A stretch of 64,000 nt of DNA from Magicicada septendecula (Eukaryota > Arthropoda > Insecta > Hemiptera > Cicadidae): positions 351,045,111 through 351,109,110 of the forward strand of contig CM068367.1 in assembly GCA_034769895.1 (NCBI GenBank), given 5' to 3'. Of this stretch, positions 12,923 to 25,717 are shown one piece after another. Below the pieces are notes generated by a model, which saw only the letters and a program-made list of their open reading frames with translations, made no database searches and had not been told where the DNA came from. Made by a program: the position numbers and the translations under genes. The stretch's first letter is position 1, and the number at the start of each line of letters is the position of its first letter.

Positions 12923-13664
12923 GTGGTGTCAGAACTGGGATAGAACGGTTAACAGTGGAAACAGTGGACATTTTGTACAAGACGAGTGTAATTCGTAATT
13001 AATCGGAAAACAATGGATGCCAGTCAGATGATGGAAAATTTCCAGGCGCTGTTGTTGCAGACAGAAGAACGACGACGACAGGATGCAGAGAAAGCGGGAA
13101 GAGAGACAGAAAACCCTCCTGCTGGAAGCAAAGGGAAGATGCAGGCAGGAGGCGGAAGAAGCAGAAAGATGACAAAAAGAAGAACAAAGACAAGAAAGAG
13201 AAGAAGCAGAAAAACGACAGGATGAAAAACGCAGGCAGGAAAGAGAAGAGGCTGAGGAACATCAGAAAGCATTAATTCTAGAAACAGAAGAAAGACAAAA
13301 AGAAGAACGGAAGCGTGAAACAGAAGACATCAAGGAGTTAATACAGGAGCAAAAGCAGACACAAGAACAAACCGCCGCAGAGTTGGGTCTCCTACGAGGT
13401 GAGCTTAATAAACCAAGTTACTGAAATATTGGAGGTACAAGAATCAATGACATTAAAAATAGCTGAAGTAGAAAAATCTGTCTTGACTGTGGAAGAAACT
13501 ATGTCAACAAAAATATCTGCAGTAGAAAACTCAATGGCAAACTTAAGAGAACAAATTAAAAGTGAAGTTGAGCAGTGCCTGAAAATGCAGCCAAAACAAC
13601 TTTGTGAACAAATTGTACCAATGATAAAAACAGAAAATATCGGTATGGAGAACCATACATGACT

Positions 13665-15180
13665 TCCATATTCTAAGATTTATATTTAAAATCATTTTCA
13701 GCCAAACAGCCAGGCTGTGTCTTACCTGCCTTTTTATTGCTGTATTAAATGAAAAATATTATATTACATTAAAATGAAAAAATTATAATTTTATTGCCTG
13801 GCAACAAAATTATTTTATTTTTAACAATTACCATTGTTTCAAAAAGTTTAAATAAATTTTCAAGTACTTTACTCTTGTTAAAACGTAAAAGGTTGCAGGT
13901 AAACTACCCCTTCCCCTTAACCGATCTTCACCAAAATCGAAAGTCATTGAGACCTCTACACTTCAGGGACGTATGCAAAAAATTATTTGATTCTGTTTGA
14001 ATTTGCGGCTGTTATCGTTTGCCATAGAAAATACGCTTGATAAAAAAACGTTGCAGGTAAACTACCCCTTCCCCTTAACCGATCTTCACCAAAAACAATA
14101 GGTCTTGAGTACTCTACAAATCAGGGCTGTATGCAAAACATTATTTGATTCTGTTTGAATTTGCGGCTGTTATCGTTTGCCATAGAAAATACCCTTGTTA
14201 AAAAAACGTTGCAGGTAAACTACCCCTTTCCCTCAACCGATCTCCACCTAAAACAATAGGTTTTGAGAACTCTACAATTTAGGGCTGTATGCAAATAATC
14301 TTTTGATTCTGTTTGAATTTGCGGCTGTTATCGTTTGCCATAGGAAATACCCTTGTTAAAACATAAAACGTTACAGGTAAACTACCCCTTTCCCTTAATC
14401 GATCTTCACCAAAAACAATAGGTCTTGAGTACTCTACAAATCAGGGCTGTATGCAAAACATTATTTGATTCTGTTTGAATTTGCGGCTGTTATCGTTTGC
14501 CATAGAAAATACCCTTGTTAAAAAAATGTTGCAGGTAAACTACCCCTTTCCCTTAACCGATCTTCACCAAAAACAATAGGTCTTGAGAACTCTACAATTT
14601 AGGGCTGTATGCAAATAATCTTTTGATTCTGTTTGAATTTGCGGCTGTTATCGTTTGCCATAGGAAATACCCTTGTTAAAACATAAAACGTTACAGGTAA
14701 ACTATCCCTTTCCCTTAACCGATCTTCACCAAAATCAACAGATCTTGAGAACTCTACAATTCAGGGCTGTATGCGAAACATTATTTGATTCTGTTTGAAT
14801 TTGCGGCTGTTATCGTTTGCCAAACAAACAAAATTACCCTTGCTAAAAAAAAACCGTTGCAGGTAAACTACCCCTTTCCCTCAACCGATCTTCACCAAAA
14901 ACAATAGGTCGCGAGTACTCTGCAAATCAGGGCTGCATGCAAAACATTATTTGATTCTGTTTGAATTTGCGGCAGTTATCGTTTGCCATAGAAAAAAAAT
15001 CTACAGACAGACAGACAGACACACAGACAGACAGACAGACAGACACACACACACAGACACTTTTCGGAAAACGACTTTTTTTCATGTTTTGAGTGTAGTA
15101 GAATCAGAATCTGCAATAATCTCGAACACGATTTTTTTTGCCATCACCATACTTCCATTCCTTAAGGAATATGGAAGTAA
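13665..15180. mobile_element. Insertion with tandem-repeat core in inner gag
   Basis: About 1.5 kb separates the coiled-coil and capsid parts of gag. Its edges show imperfect inverted sequence: ACTTCCATATTCTAAG near 13669 and, inverted, ACTTCCATATTCCTTAAG near 15172. The core is the tandem array at 13890-15000, followed by a (CAGA)n/(CA)n tract (15004-15060) and a unique tail with ACTTTTCGGAAAACGAC. No transposase is visible, so it is probably a non-autonomous mobile element of unknown class. Confidence 0.5.
13890..15000 (+). repeat. Seven-unit tandem array, ~158-166 bp period
   Basis: The unit start TGCAGGTAAACTACCCC (TACAGGTAAACT in some) recurs near 13893, 14051, 14209, 14371, 14529, 14691 and 14857. 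Other fixed parts are AACCGATCTTCACCAAAA, CAGGGCTGTATGCAAA and TTGCGGCTGTTATCGTTTGC. Units 2 and 4 share variants, as do units 3 and 5, so an alternating dimer is the real higher-order unit in the middle of the array. Confidence 0.92.
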
Positions 15181-16888
15181 AAGACGCAGAAAATAAGTCA
15201 ACAGAGACAGTAACTTTACCTGCAGTAGGGACAGATCATGTAAAAGCTCCAACCTTTGACGGAAGTAGTCACTGGGCAACGTACCTCCGCCAATTTGAAG
15301 CTGCTGCATGCTCAAATAATTGGACATAGAAAGACAAGGCTGTTTCACTCGTTCTTGCATTAAAAGGACCCGCGGCAGAATTACTACAGAAAGTGCCACC
15401 TGACAGCCAAAACATCTATACTGAGTTGATAAAAGCTCTAGAATTACGTTACGGTGATAAACATTTGCGAGAGGTGTACTACGCTCAGTTGAGAACAAGA
15501 CGACAACGTTCCGGGGTGAGTCTTCAAGAATTTGAAGCAGTATCGACAGATTGATTAGATTGGCCTATCCTGAAGCACCAGAAGACTTCCGAATAAGGTT
15601 TTGCGGTGCAGACATTTATTGATGGCATCGTAGATTGTGAACTTCAGCAAGTGTTATGAATGGCAAGACACCGAGATAGCTCAGAAGCTTTTGTTCACAC
15701 CCTAGAGTTTGAAGCTGCTAAGTCAGCGTCCTGCTACATTAATGGGTTTGTGCCATCACGTTGCAATCAGAAGATCCCTGTATCATGTTGCCGTTATGAT
15801 GGGTGCAGAAAAACAATGTTGTCGGACAAACAATTCAAAAGTTCAAGAGAGTCAGAACGATTTGAAAAAGACAGAAGACCGAAATGTTACAACTATGAAA
15901 AATGTGGTCATCTGCAGGTAGACTGTTGGGAGAAGAAGATACCGAGAGAAGAGACTGATCGCACCAATTGGAGAAGTAAAGCTCCAGAACAGCACACAGT
16001 TTCCACGCTACATAAGACCAGTGGAAACTTGATTGTTAATAGATTTGCGGAAGGTAAACCAACATCATTTACAGTTGACACGGGCGCAACAGTGTCCATT
16101 GTGCGCCCTGACTTAGTCAGCAACCACCAGCCTCTAATTAGCTCTTGTACAATACAGACTGTGACTGGAAGCCCCGTCAAGGTGCTAGGAAAGGTAGACG
16201 TACGTGTACGCCTGGGTCTTCTCGAGTTTAGCCACCAAATGCTCGTTGCAGACATTGTCGATGAAGTGATTCTTGGCACGGACATTATGAATGCCTACGG
16301 ATTCATTGTGGACTTAAGAGAGAATGTCCTGAAAGTTGACCAAGAGAAGATAAAGCTTTGCATGGCTAAAATGACAGGGTCTACCAGCCATTTGATTAAG
16401 CGAGTGGCATTAGTCGAAGAAAAAGTCAACAAGTCTGGTCAAGTAGAACCCTTCCTGTTGCAAGCGGAAATGGAGGAAGAACTAGCAGAGGAAGTACAAA
16501 TAAGTATAACGACAAAAGAAGTGATTGGAAAGTCAACTATGGGTGTCGAGACAAAACTCTTGCTTGTTCCTGAGCTGATAGAAGCGCCCGAGGGCAAAGT
16601 GGCTGAACATGAGGTTACACAAGAGGTTGTTGATGAGACCAAACAAACTTGGATCAGCCAGTGGTATTTAGGTCATCAGTACATGATGCAACGGGAGTGA
16701 TTCCAGCGAAACTAGTGGTTGCGCGAAAGACTCACATTCCTGGGAACGTGATGTTCGGATGACACAAGACTGAATTCGAAGAACGGGAAAATTATCCTTC
16801 GCAAGGACGTCCACCTAGATCGCCTGGTCGAGTATTACTTTGGAGATGGTTTGCCAGTTCGGGACGAACAGGCTTAAGGAGGGGGCAG

Positions 16889-17440
16889 TGTTACGGCATC
16901 ACAGAACAATCTACGTGTTTATCGAACGTTCCAGAGAGATCCAGAATGTAAGCGTGTGGCGTACGTGCTTGCAGACGCATCTACAAGAAAGTTCTCGATG
17001 CTGCCAGCCGTGTGGACCGTGTCAAGGCCGCAGTTAATTATGTAGTTCACACGACCGCTAAGACACAGTTTCAAAGCTTCTGGTTTGTGTGCGGGGATAT
17101 AAATACATGGCAGCAGCGGCCTTAGTTTTCAGTACAGTTGCGATAATTTCCAGAGCAGTTCGAGAGTTATAGTAGCGAGATTACTGTGTGCGTTCAAGTG
17201 GTTATTAGTTAAGAGTGGTGTTTTATAATCGGACGGTATAATTGTAATACATTTGTCTTTAATATTAGTGGACATTTCATTGCGTGTGAACAATTTTCAT
17301 TTGATTTGTTGTAGAGACTGTGTTGTTAATTATGAACTGTTTTACTGTAACAATTAAAGGTGTGATTAGTGACTTAATTGGTGTCTTGTACTTATTTTGT
17401 TTCCACTGTACCTATGACGATCGAGTAGACCGTCGTAACA
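16889..17440 (+). repeat. 3' LTR of inner element
   Basis: It follows the purine tract GGAGGGGGCAG and ends CGTCGTAACA, next to the ATAT duplication at 17441. Confidence 0.9.
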
Positions 17441-17915
17441 ATATGGTAAGTATCAGGATAATGGTAGATTTACCTTCAAGGAATGTGTAATCCAACTTGT
17501 CGAAAGAAGTAAATACTTAAGATCCAGATTGGCACAACACAAGGTGGTACGTAAATTAGCACATCACTTTCACAGAGATAGTAGATTCGCCAGTAAAACA
17601 CTAGGAATTAAAAAGATTAAAGAATCGTTAATATTACTTGCACAATCTGAACACATGTTTCGCACCGAGTACAGAAATAAAACTAATTTTATACTAAGAG
17701 AAGAGAATTACTGTGGAGAGAAAAATACAATGGACTCTCCGGATGCAGGTAAGGGCGGCAGAGAAGTGAGAGAGAGAAAAACAAAACTTGGTAGTACAAT
17801 TACTTCGCTTTATATGAGTTCGTATAGAGAGAGAGGGAAACAGGTAGAAATAAACCGTCAACAAAACTGTAGCGGCATAACTATACACAAAGAAGACAAT
17901 AAAGCATTGTTATGA
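17441..17915 (+). pseudogene. gag of outer gypsy-like element, 3' part
   Basis: It continues the capsid reading interrupted at 12369: GKYQDNGRFTFKECVIQL, then LAQHKVVRKLAHHFHRDSRF and IKESLILLAQSEHMF. After these come a basic tail and a stop at 17915. There is no zinc knuckle. About 300 bp of non-coding sequence (17916-18221) leads to the 3' LTR, which leaves no room for pol. Confidence 0.75.
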
Positions 17916-18237
17916 CAAAGATTACAATGACCAGTGTTATGCACCGGAACAAGCACAGTGAACTAATGTGTCTGTAAACACAATAGCAGGATGTAAGTAT
18001 GTGTATAGGGGGAAAGAATTTTGTCACACGCCACAACAGGGAAATGTTTCGTACGTCCGATAAAAATATTTACTTTTATAAAGAGTTGAAAAACCCATTG
18101 TAATATAGTTAATAAGATGTAATAGTAATTATAAGTTACACATATATTTGTGTAAATAAAATTTGACTAACAGTTATCATTTAAAGATTAAGTTATCATT
18201 TAAACCCACATGGGGAATATATGCAACAATACATATA

Positions 18238-20644
18238 CAGTAGGGCGTCAATAATTCAGACGTCAAAAATCCAGACCGTCGATAATCCGGATTCGATTCT
18301 GGCAAAAAAAATCGCATGAAGTGAATATTTGTTTAAAAGCGTCGACACAACTGTAAAACTCGCCGTGCCCTACAGAGTGGAGCGCGAATTGCGTGTTGTG
18401 TGGAGGAGGGAGGGGGCAGTGAAAGCGGGAGAGTCAAGGTCGCACAGTCACATGTACACCTGCTACCCTGCCCCTGTCAGTTGCGTCAGGCCACTGACCT
18501 TGAGTATTGTTCTCTGTGCGTGCACTAAGTTTTTGTTTACCAAATCGATCGTTTGTATACAGTAGAGTGTTTGTGTGTGTGTCAGTTTGTCTGTGTTTTG
18601 TTTTTTGTAACACATTACAGTACTGTTCTGTACCCTTGATGGCGTAGAGTTTGAAGAAAAAGCACACTTTTTTAACCGTTGAAACCAAGTTAAAAATTTT
18701 AGAAAGGTTAGGAAAGGTGAAAGTGGGGTATCACTTGCAAAGATTTATGGGGTAGGAACTTCCACAATAAGTGATATTAAGGCGAAAAGAGCCCAGGTGG
18801 AACAATTTGCGTCAAAAGTGGACTCTGAAGAAGGGACGCTGAAAAGAAAAACTGCACGTTCAGCAAACAACAAAGCCTTAGAAGACGCAATGTAAGTGTG
18901 GTTCACTCCAAGGAGAAGCTTAGGAGAGCCAATTTCAGGCCCATTGATTTGTGAAAAAGCCTTACAATTTAATGAACAGCTTAATGGACCGAAAGATTTC
19001 AAAGCCAGTTCTGGCTGGCTTAAGAACTTCAAATCTAGGCACGGGATTAGAGAGTTAGACATCGAAGGAAAAAACTTTCCTCAGATGTAGCGGCTGGAAG
19101 AGTTTTTAAAGAGAAGTTTATTAAGGAAGCACTTGAAAAAGGTTATTCTAGGGATGACGTATACAATGCCGATGAGACCAGGATAAACTGGCGAGCCCTT
19201 CCACGCAAGTCGCTGGCGTCAAGACGCGAACAATCCGCTCCCGGGTTTAAAGTAAGCAAAGAGAGAATAATGGCTATGGTATGTGCTAATGCCAGTGGGG
19301 AGCACAAGGTAAAATTGTTAGTGATTGGGAAGAGCAAAAAACCACGTTGCTTTAAAAATGTGCACACCCTTCCTGTTTCGTACACGTCTCAGAAAAGTGC
19401 TTGGATGACTTCAGTTATTTTTCTTATGGATGGACCAGTTTTATTTTCTGGTTAATGGACCAGGGACTGATCGAGAAAATTAAGAGGATCTATAGAAAGC
19501 AGCTCCTGCGTTGCCTTTTATTGGCAGAAAAGGATGAAGAGAGTGTAGTTCAGTTTATAACAAAGTTGAACGTTAAAGATAGGAGATGCTTGGGAAACTC
19601 TCACCAAAAGTAATTTGCAAAGAGCCTGGAGAAAATTATGGCCTGATGAAGAAAGCAGGATGAAGAAAATGCAAATGAAAATGAAGATTGCGTTGTAAAC
19701 GAGGTGACAGAAATCTGCAGCATGATCCATGGATTTGACCAGTGTGACGAAAATGATGCCAGTGAGTGGTTGGCTGTTGATGACAACGATCCTGGGTACC
19801 AGATTTTGAGCAATCAAGAAATAGCTGACATGGTGTCTGAAGGTATGTAGCACTGCTTAAACATACAGTAGGCCTACTATAACTTTTTTTATTTTAGCCA
19901 AACAAGTTGTATGCATTATCTGACGCTGTACTGTTAGTCGTTTTAAATTCACTGTTCTATTTTTAAAATATTTTGCCAACTTTGCGCTTGTTCATTTTTT
20001 CTATAAAATTAGAAAAAGAAAACATTTGTTTCGTTTGTTTATTTAGGCGTACTTTTTCGTTATAAGGGGACACAGAAACAGTAGAATCTGATGGGGACGA
20101 GAATGAAAATGACATTGAAGAAGCAGGGCCGACACATTCCAAAGCATTTATGGCAGCAGAGACACTGATGTCATGGCTTGAAAAACAGACTGAGAGTACA
20201 CCAACCCAGCTCATTCTCCTAAAACGAATCAAGGACTTAGCTGCAAAAAAACGAACCACTACCGCTGTTCAAAAGTCCATAAAAGATTTTTTTAAAAGCT
20301 CAAATACTGTATGATTTACTGTAGGTATTTTTATTACTGTACTTTACTGTATTTTGTTGTAGGTCTAGATTTACTGTACATAAAATAAGACAGTCTGTAA
20401 ATGCAATACTGTACATACAGTATTTTTTCTGTAATTGAAAAACATAAAAATTTAACTAAATTAATGGTTTTATTCATCCGCTCCACTTCTGTAACCATCG
20501 GAGTGAATTATGAACAATTTTAGCAAGTTTTTTTACGTTGAAGACGTCTACCGGCGCTTTTATTGGTTCATTTCGAAAATCCAGACAATTTGATAATCCG
20601 GAAGGGGTCCGGTCCCAATTAATCCGAATTATTGATGTCTACTG
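18238..20644 (+). mobile_element. pogo/Tigger-type DNA transposon (Tigger-2)
   Basis: The left end is CAGTAGGGCGTCAATAATTC. The right end, read inverted, is CAGTAGACATCAATAATTCG. TA lies on both sides (18236-18237, 20645-20646). Subterminal TGATAATCCGG/CGATAATCCGG motifs recur near both ends. It belongs to a different subfamily from Tigger-1, judging by TIR sequence. It interrupts the outer gypsy 3' LTR, so it is the younger of the two. Confidence 0.93.
18639..20314 (+). pseudogene. pogo/Tigger transposase, internally deleted
   Basis: A start ATG at 18639 is followed at once by a stop codon. Beyond it the helix-turn-helix is readable (TVETKLKILER, SLAKIYGVGTSTISDIK), then the CENP-B part (ASSGWLKNFKSRHGI) and the first catalytic Asp in YNADETRINWRALP. 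The region with the second catalytic Asp is missing: SAWMTSVIF jumps to LMDQGLIEKIKRIYRKQLLR, which follows the third Asp (MDQG). The C-terminal part (20085-20314) is open and ends QKSIKDFFKSSNTV. Several stops and frame changes are present. It cannot be active. Confidence 0.85.
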
Positions 20645-21474
20645 TATGTGCATATTTACCCAGGGCGGTATGTTTTATATTGTAATTAGCATAAATAGAA
20701 TAAGGAACAGTTTTAGACAATTTTGTGCAGGAAAATGCAGGCTGGAGCATGTTGAGAGTGCACCTGCTTCGATAGTTAAAAATATGGCGTGTGTGTGTTT
20801 GTGTGTGTGAAACCAGCTGCGACAAGAATATGGGGTGAGTGTATCAATTGTTTGTTCCAATTAATCAGGTCTTAACAGGATTATAATAAACTAATTACTT
20901 GTGTTAAATCTGTAAGCAAAGACTTACGCCAATTATAAAGACACCATTACATTAAGGGATTTCTAACTAGTATGGTGATGTAAAATTTATTTCCAGAGGT
21001 GCAGTATTAAAGATGCTAACAAATTAATATTAATTACTAGTGTAATTGAAGAGACATTAATATGTGTGGTATATGTGAGTGACCAGAGTAAAATTATGCA
21101 AACAATGATATCGCTCAGGTGACGAGTGTGTTCATGAGTTCGCGATAATTAACCAAAAAGTGAGTGTAATAAAAAGGACGCTTTGGCGTGAACGGACCAT
21201 CTCTAGCTTGTCGAAAACAGGCCTGTATCTGTCAAATCGCCACCAGTATAAATACCACTGGCAACTTTGGGCGATCACACTCAGCCTCAAGAAATCTACA
21301 CATGACGTCATGCTGCCCGATTGCAGATCGACCAGGACACACACACTGTACCACACTCACACCAAGATGTAAGGAGGAACGCTGGAGCATCACCAACAGC
21401 AACAACCCATAGAGACAACAAAACACCACATCAGCAGAGTCATCATCATCGTCATCAGCATACTGTCAGTATTC

Positions 21475-21578
<104 letters not shown>

Positions 21579-22352
21579 CACGCACGCGCACGGAATGGTA
21601 ATGGCAGATATACGCAGGTGATACAAAAACAATTATATTTTTTATTGTGAAGAGAGCTCTCGAAAAGAACTTAAATATGAACAGAAAATAATTAGAGTTT
21701 TAAAGTAAAATAGTAGTTAGATAAGAGAGTGTAATTTAACAAAAACTTGTAGAAAAGAAATACTAATCTTTTGTTGTATTTTTTTGGGTGTGTCAGTATA
21801 AATCAATAATAGATTGGAAGTAAACGTAATATCATTTTTATTTGTTTATAGCAACAATAAATTCATTCTTGAATCTTAATCCTATTTTGTTGGTAAATGA
21901 GTTGCTATCATTAATTAAAATTTGAGTTAATTACAGACACACATAAAAAGAATTTAAATGACTTGTTTAACATATTTGGTTAGTTAATAGGATTATCTGG
22001 GTGTTTATTTTTGTTGTATGTTATGAATAGCATAGCAGGTTACAGATTTGTAAAGCTTATAAAGGTGAATATTTATTTGTATAATGTTTGAAGTTTTAAT
22101 AGTTAAATATTTTTCTATCAAGTAATAAATCTTAGAGTGATTATTTTGAAATGGGTTTAATTGATTATTTCATGTCAACAACATCTCACTCCTCTTAAAA
22201 ATTATTTAATTATTGTGCAACTACACAATCTTGACGCAACGAGAGAACAAATCCTGCGACCTGGCGGCCGTAATACACATTTTAGTTGCGTAGAGAATAT
22301 GATAATATATTTGTATAATTGTTGTAACGTTGCAATATATATGGGTGCACTA

Positions 22353-22545
22353 CAGTGGTTCTCAACCTTTGTGTATGAAATAATCATAAAGAGTAATAGT
22401 AGTACTGGGTCTAGGTCTGAGGTTTTTGACACATTCATCAGTACTATTCTCTTTAGAATATTATCTAACAGAAATAGATAATGTTTAGGAAATATTTATT
22501 CAAGAAAAGTGTTTGAGACTGTGGCCTGAAGGTTGAGAAACATTG
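22353..22545. mobile_element. hAT-like MITE
   Basis: The left end is CAGTGGTTCTCAACCTT. The right end, read inverted, is CAATGTTTCTCAACCTTC. This terminal sequence is typical of hAT-derived MITEs. It is 193 bp with no coding capacity; the 8-bp flanks (GTGCACTA and GTTTATTA) agree at only five positions. It starts 18 bp after the LTR end. Confidence 0.65.
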
Positions 22546-22695
22546 GTTTATTATATATCTTTTTATAAATATAAAAATTTGTATTCAATACAATATTTTA
22601 TAGACTCGTGTAAAATGATGTATGGTATTCAGTAAATTTATATATATTTACACATATATGTTTCAACACATGTATGTTTTTGTGTTTTGTTTCAG

Positions 22696-22810
22696 ATATT
22701 AGATCATTTTTTGAAATGGCAGCACCATAAAGTTAGGTTGGATGGCTATCTTACAGCATATGAAAAGATGACTAAGTATGGTTCTCTGCCATTTTATATA
22801 GTTTCATTAG
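22696..22810 (+). CDS. TMEM192: TMEM192-like protein, second exon in window
   Basis: Exon of 115 nt with acceptor TGTTTCAG and donor GTGAGTT; it enters in phase 0 and leaves in phase 1. It encodes ILDHFLKWQHHKVRLDGY and TAYEKMTKYGSLPFYIVSL, with the split glycine completed in the next exon. In vertebrate TMEM192 the corresponding segment follows the second membrane helix and contains the run QYHHSKIRNRGY, to which WQHHKVRLDGY aligns well. It lies immediately after about 22 kb of transposon-filled intron. Confidence 0.88.
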
Positions 22811-23732
22811 GTGAGTTATTTTGAATATGACGATAATAGGTATTATTAGCTGTGGTAGTGTCCACAGAATCAGTTGTTTAAACTACACAGCTTTATTGGT
22901 CATAATTTTTATGTGTAGCCATAATTTTTTTCATTCATAATGCTGAGTGCTGGACATTAAAATATTTAATGATTAAGAAAGGCACTGACCGTAAATTTGT
23001 AAATGATAAATATAAAATGTTTTATGCATATTTTATTACTCTCTTTTATTTTGCGTTTTCTTGTATAATGTTATGTGTATTTGCTAACATAGCTAATATG
23101 ATTGTGATAGCTGCAGATTGAAATAATGAGTTTTGAAATTGGTACAGTATATTAAGTTATTCCTGTTTAATGAATATTAGTTTAATATAATTATATTATT
23201 TTGTAACTAATGAATAAAAGAGGGTGCCATTGTAAGAAAAATTGTAAGCACTGTGTGATAATATAAATTATAATTAGAATGTTACATTTACCTAACAAGT
23301 ATATTTCAGGAGTGTAATGAATTATTCTTTTCATTCAACTTTCATATGAACTCAGAAACCATATTTTAGAGTTTTAAGAGGAAAACAAATAGTAAATTTA
23401 TAGTTGTCTTGAATAGTGAGTCTGTTACCAAAGCTGAAGAAGGCGGATACTAAGCCGAAACGCGTACAATAAAATAGTAAGTTTTTCACATGAAAAAAGT
23501 TCATTTTTAGTTAAGAGTAAATTTATATCTATACTGTAAGCTACATAGTTTTTTTTTTAGTTTTCTGCCTTTTAAGGGGGTATAGTAGATATTAAACTCT
23601 TGGTAATAGAAAAAAATATGCTAAGTGTAGTATGCACCATGTTGAAAAATGAGTAGAAAGGGAAAACTAAGAGAACAAATTGTTTATTGTTGTTTCTTTC
23701 ATTCTGATTCATTTAGGAATATAGGTTTATAC
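22811..23732. other. Intron 2 of TMEM192, 5' part
   Basis: AT-rich and non-coding between the donor at 22811 and the hAT element. The only structured item is the hammerhead-like motif at 23434-23467. Confidence 0.6.
23434..23467 (+). ncRNA. Hammerhead-ribozyme-like motif
   Basis: CTGAAGA at 23434-23440 is followed by a short GGC/GCC stem and then GAAAC at 23457-23461. This matches the order of the hammerhead conserved core (CUGANGA, stem II, GAAA). Stems I and III are not convincing by eye. Such motifs are known in Penelope-like elements and related retroelements; this copy is probably degenerate. Confidence 0.3.
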
Positions 23733-24010
23733 TAGGGATGGGTCGATACCAGTTTTTCTCGATACTCGATACTGGCTACATGATTTTTTCTCGATACTCG
23801 ATACTTCGATACTCGATACCGTCAACATTTCTAGTTTCAATAAATAGATTAAAAATTAAAAATAAAAAGTTGAGAGAACTGTATAATATCAATTAAATTA
23901 ATTAAGTGTACATATTTAATGAGACAAAATGTAATATCATCAGTATAATTATTTAAATTATTTTTAAGCTTTACATTAAAATTAAAATGAGTTTTTAAAA
24001 CAGTCCACTT

Positions 24011-25682
24011 TTACAAGTTTTTGTTCAAAAATACTAGCATTCTCACTCTTTCGGGGTCAAGTCTACTTCTTTTTCTGTCACATATGAGACCTGCTGTGCT
24101 AAATAGTCTTTCAGAGAAAACTGTTGCTGGTGGTATACACAAATATTTTATAGCTAATTTTTATAGTTTTGAAAATTTTGAATTTGTTTTCCAGTAATCT
24201 AATGCATTAGAAAGAGGAGGTGACAAATCTTCTTTGAGATATGCAGTGATTTCTTCCTGGGAACTGTTAACTGGCAGTGAATTTGACACATCATTATATT
24301 CTTGCATAATGTTACTGTACAGATACCACATTCCTGGCAATTTATCAGGCTTTGAAGTATGTGACATCTAAAATAAAAGAAAAAGTTCGTGAATGATCGA
24401 TTTTTACGAGTACGTCAGTATTACATGACTATTCCCACATATCTGAAAATCTGGAATAAAAAATTAAAAATCTTACCTCATCATTTTTGGATGCAGGACA
24501 TTCCTGTTGGTTAGCAAGGTCCACCAATCGGTCTTTAGCAGAATTGAGAGCACTGGGACTGCAAAAAACTCGTCCTTTTAAGCGGGGGTCCAACAGCGTT
24601 GCAATGGAACATATTTCATTGTCTTCAATGGATTTATACCTCACGTTCATTTCATCCAGCAACGATTGTCAAACAATCGCAATTCCCGATCCACTTTCTG
24701 ACAGCTTTTCCAGTTCAGAAATAACACTGTTCACAATGGGGATTATTTCGGACCCTGACACTGAGGATGAACTTATGGCGAGTGTTGCTTGATCGAAAAT
24801 ATTTAATGTGTCAATCAGTAAATTAATAAGATCCCATTGCGATACTGTAAGATTCACTGGTAAGGAGAGATCAGAGGATGCAAAAACTATGGCCCTCTTT
24901 TGCTGTTGAAGTCTTTGTAGCATATGTAGAGTTGAATTCCATCGCGTAGGTTCATCCTGAATCATGTTGTGGTAGAGAAAGATGCTTCTGTGCGGCTTTG
25001 AGAATCTTGGCAGATTTTGAGGATTGTTTGAAACTCCCAACTAGTTTCCTGCACGATGAAATGAGACTTTGAATACTTTTTGAAGTGAAAAGTCCATGCT
25101 TCAAAACAAGTTGGAATGTATGAGCTAGACACGACAGGTGGGGAAAGTTTCCTAACGTCATAGCATTTATAACATTGCGACCGTTATCATGAATCACGGC
25201 CATTAATTTATCAATTAAACCCCAAGCTTCTAAAGTTTTCTTTAAAAAATTTGCAATATTTTCACCAGTGTGGCTCACTTCTTCAAATGGTATCACTTCA
25301 ATGCAAATATGTTTAAGATTATAGTCCAGGTCCACAAAATGAACGGTGACACTTAAATAATCGTCGCAGGCTGTTGATGTCCACATATCCGTCATAACAG
25401 CTACGCTATTCGCATTTTGTAGCTCATTTTTTACTCTTCTTTCTACTTCTTTGTACAGTTCTGGAATGATTTGATTAGATATGTGCTTACGAGTAGGCAT
25501 AGTATATCTAGGTTCAAGGTACTTAATCAACTCCTTAAATCCTTCATCCTCAACAATGCTGAATGGTTGGTTATCTTTGCATACCATTGTTGCAGTTTTT
25601 CTGGTAATTGTCTTCGACCGACTATTACCTGGTTTAAATGCAGATTTATTGTCCATAAATGATTTAAGTGTAGGTTGAGAGA

Positions 25683-25717
<35 letters not shown>

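Larger units (their letters stand above)
13013..16700 (+). pseudogene. gag-protease gene of inner element, interrupted
   Basis: It starts MDASQMMENFQALLLQTEER at 13013. A Glu/Lys/Arg-rich coiled coil follows, with a second helix segment (VEETMSTKISAVENSM) to about 13662. A ~1.5-kb repeat insertion then breaks it. From 15171 the capsid resumes (APTFDGSSHWATYLRQFEAA, LELRYGD, LQEFEA) with stops and frame changes near 15328, 15553, 15600 and 15659. A zinc knuckle at 15885-15926 reads CYNYEKCGHLQVDC, so the usual second cysteine of CCHC is Tyr. The retropepsin domain follows, with VDTGATVSIV (active site 16077-16085) and VILGTDIM. The frame ends at 16700; what follows (PSQGRPPRSPGRV in another frame) looks like the 3' tail of a longer pol, with RT and integrase deleted. 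Confidence 0.8.
12370..17440 (+). mobile_element. Inner LTR retroelement (gag-protease, pol deleted)
   Basis: It is bounded by 553- and 552-bp LTRs (TGTTACGGCATCACAG to CCGTCGTAACA), with ATAT on both sides (12366-12369, 17441-17444). It interrupts the outer gag precisely: removing it with one ATAT rejoins the outer reading frame. The interior has a primer site, coiled-coil gag, capsid, a degenerate zinc knuckle and protease. It then jumps to a short 3' end and the purine tract GGAGGGGGCAG. RT, RNase H and integrase are missing, so this is an internally deleted, non-autonomous Ty3/gypsy-like copy. Confidence 0.9.

Noticed and set aside
13890-15000. Regular repeats that could suggest a CRISPR array
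   Set aside because: The units are about 160 bp, contiguous with no short unique spacers, and the setting is a eukaryotic transposon.
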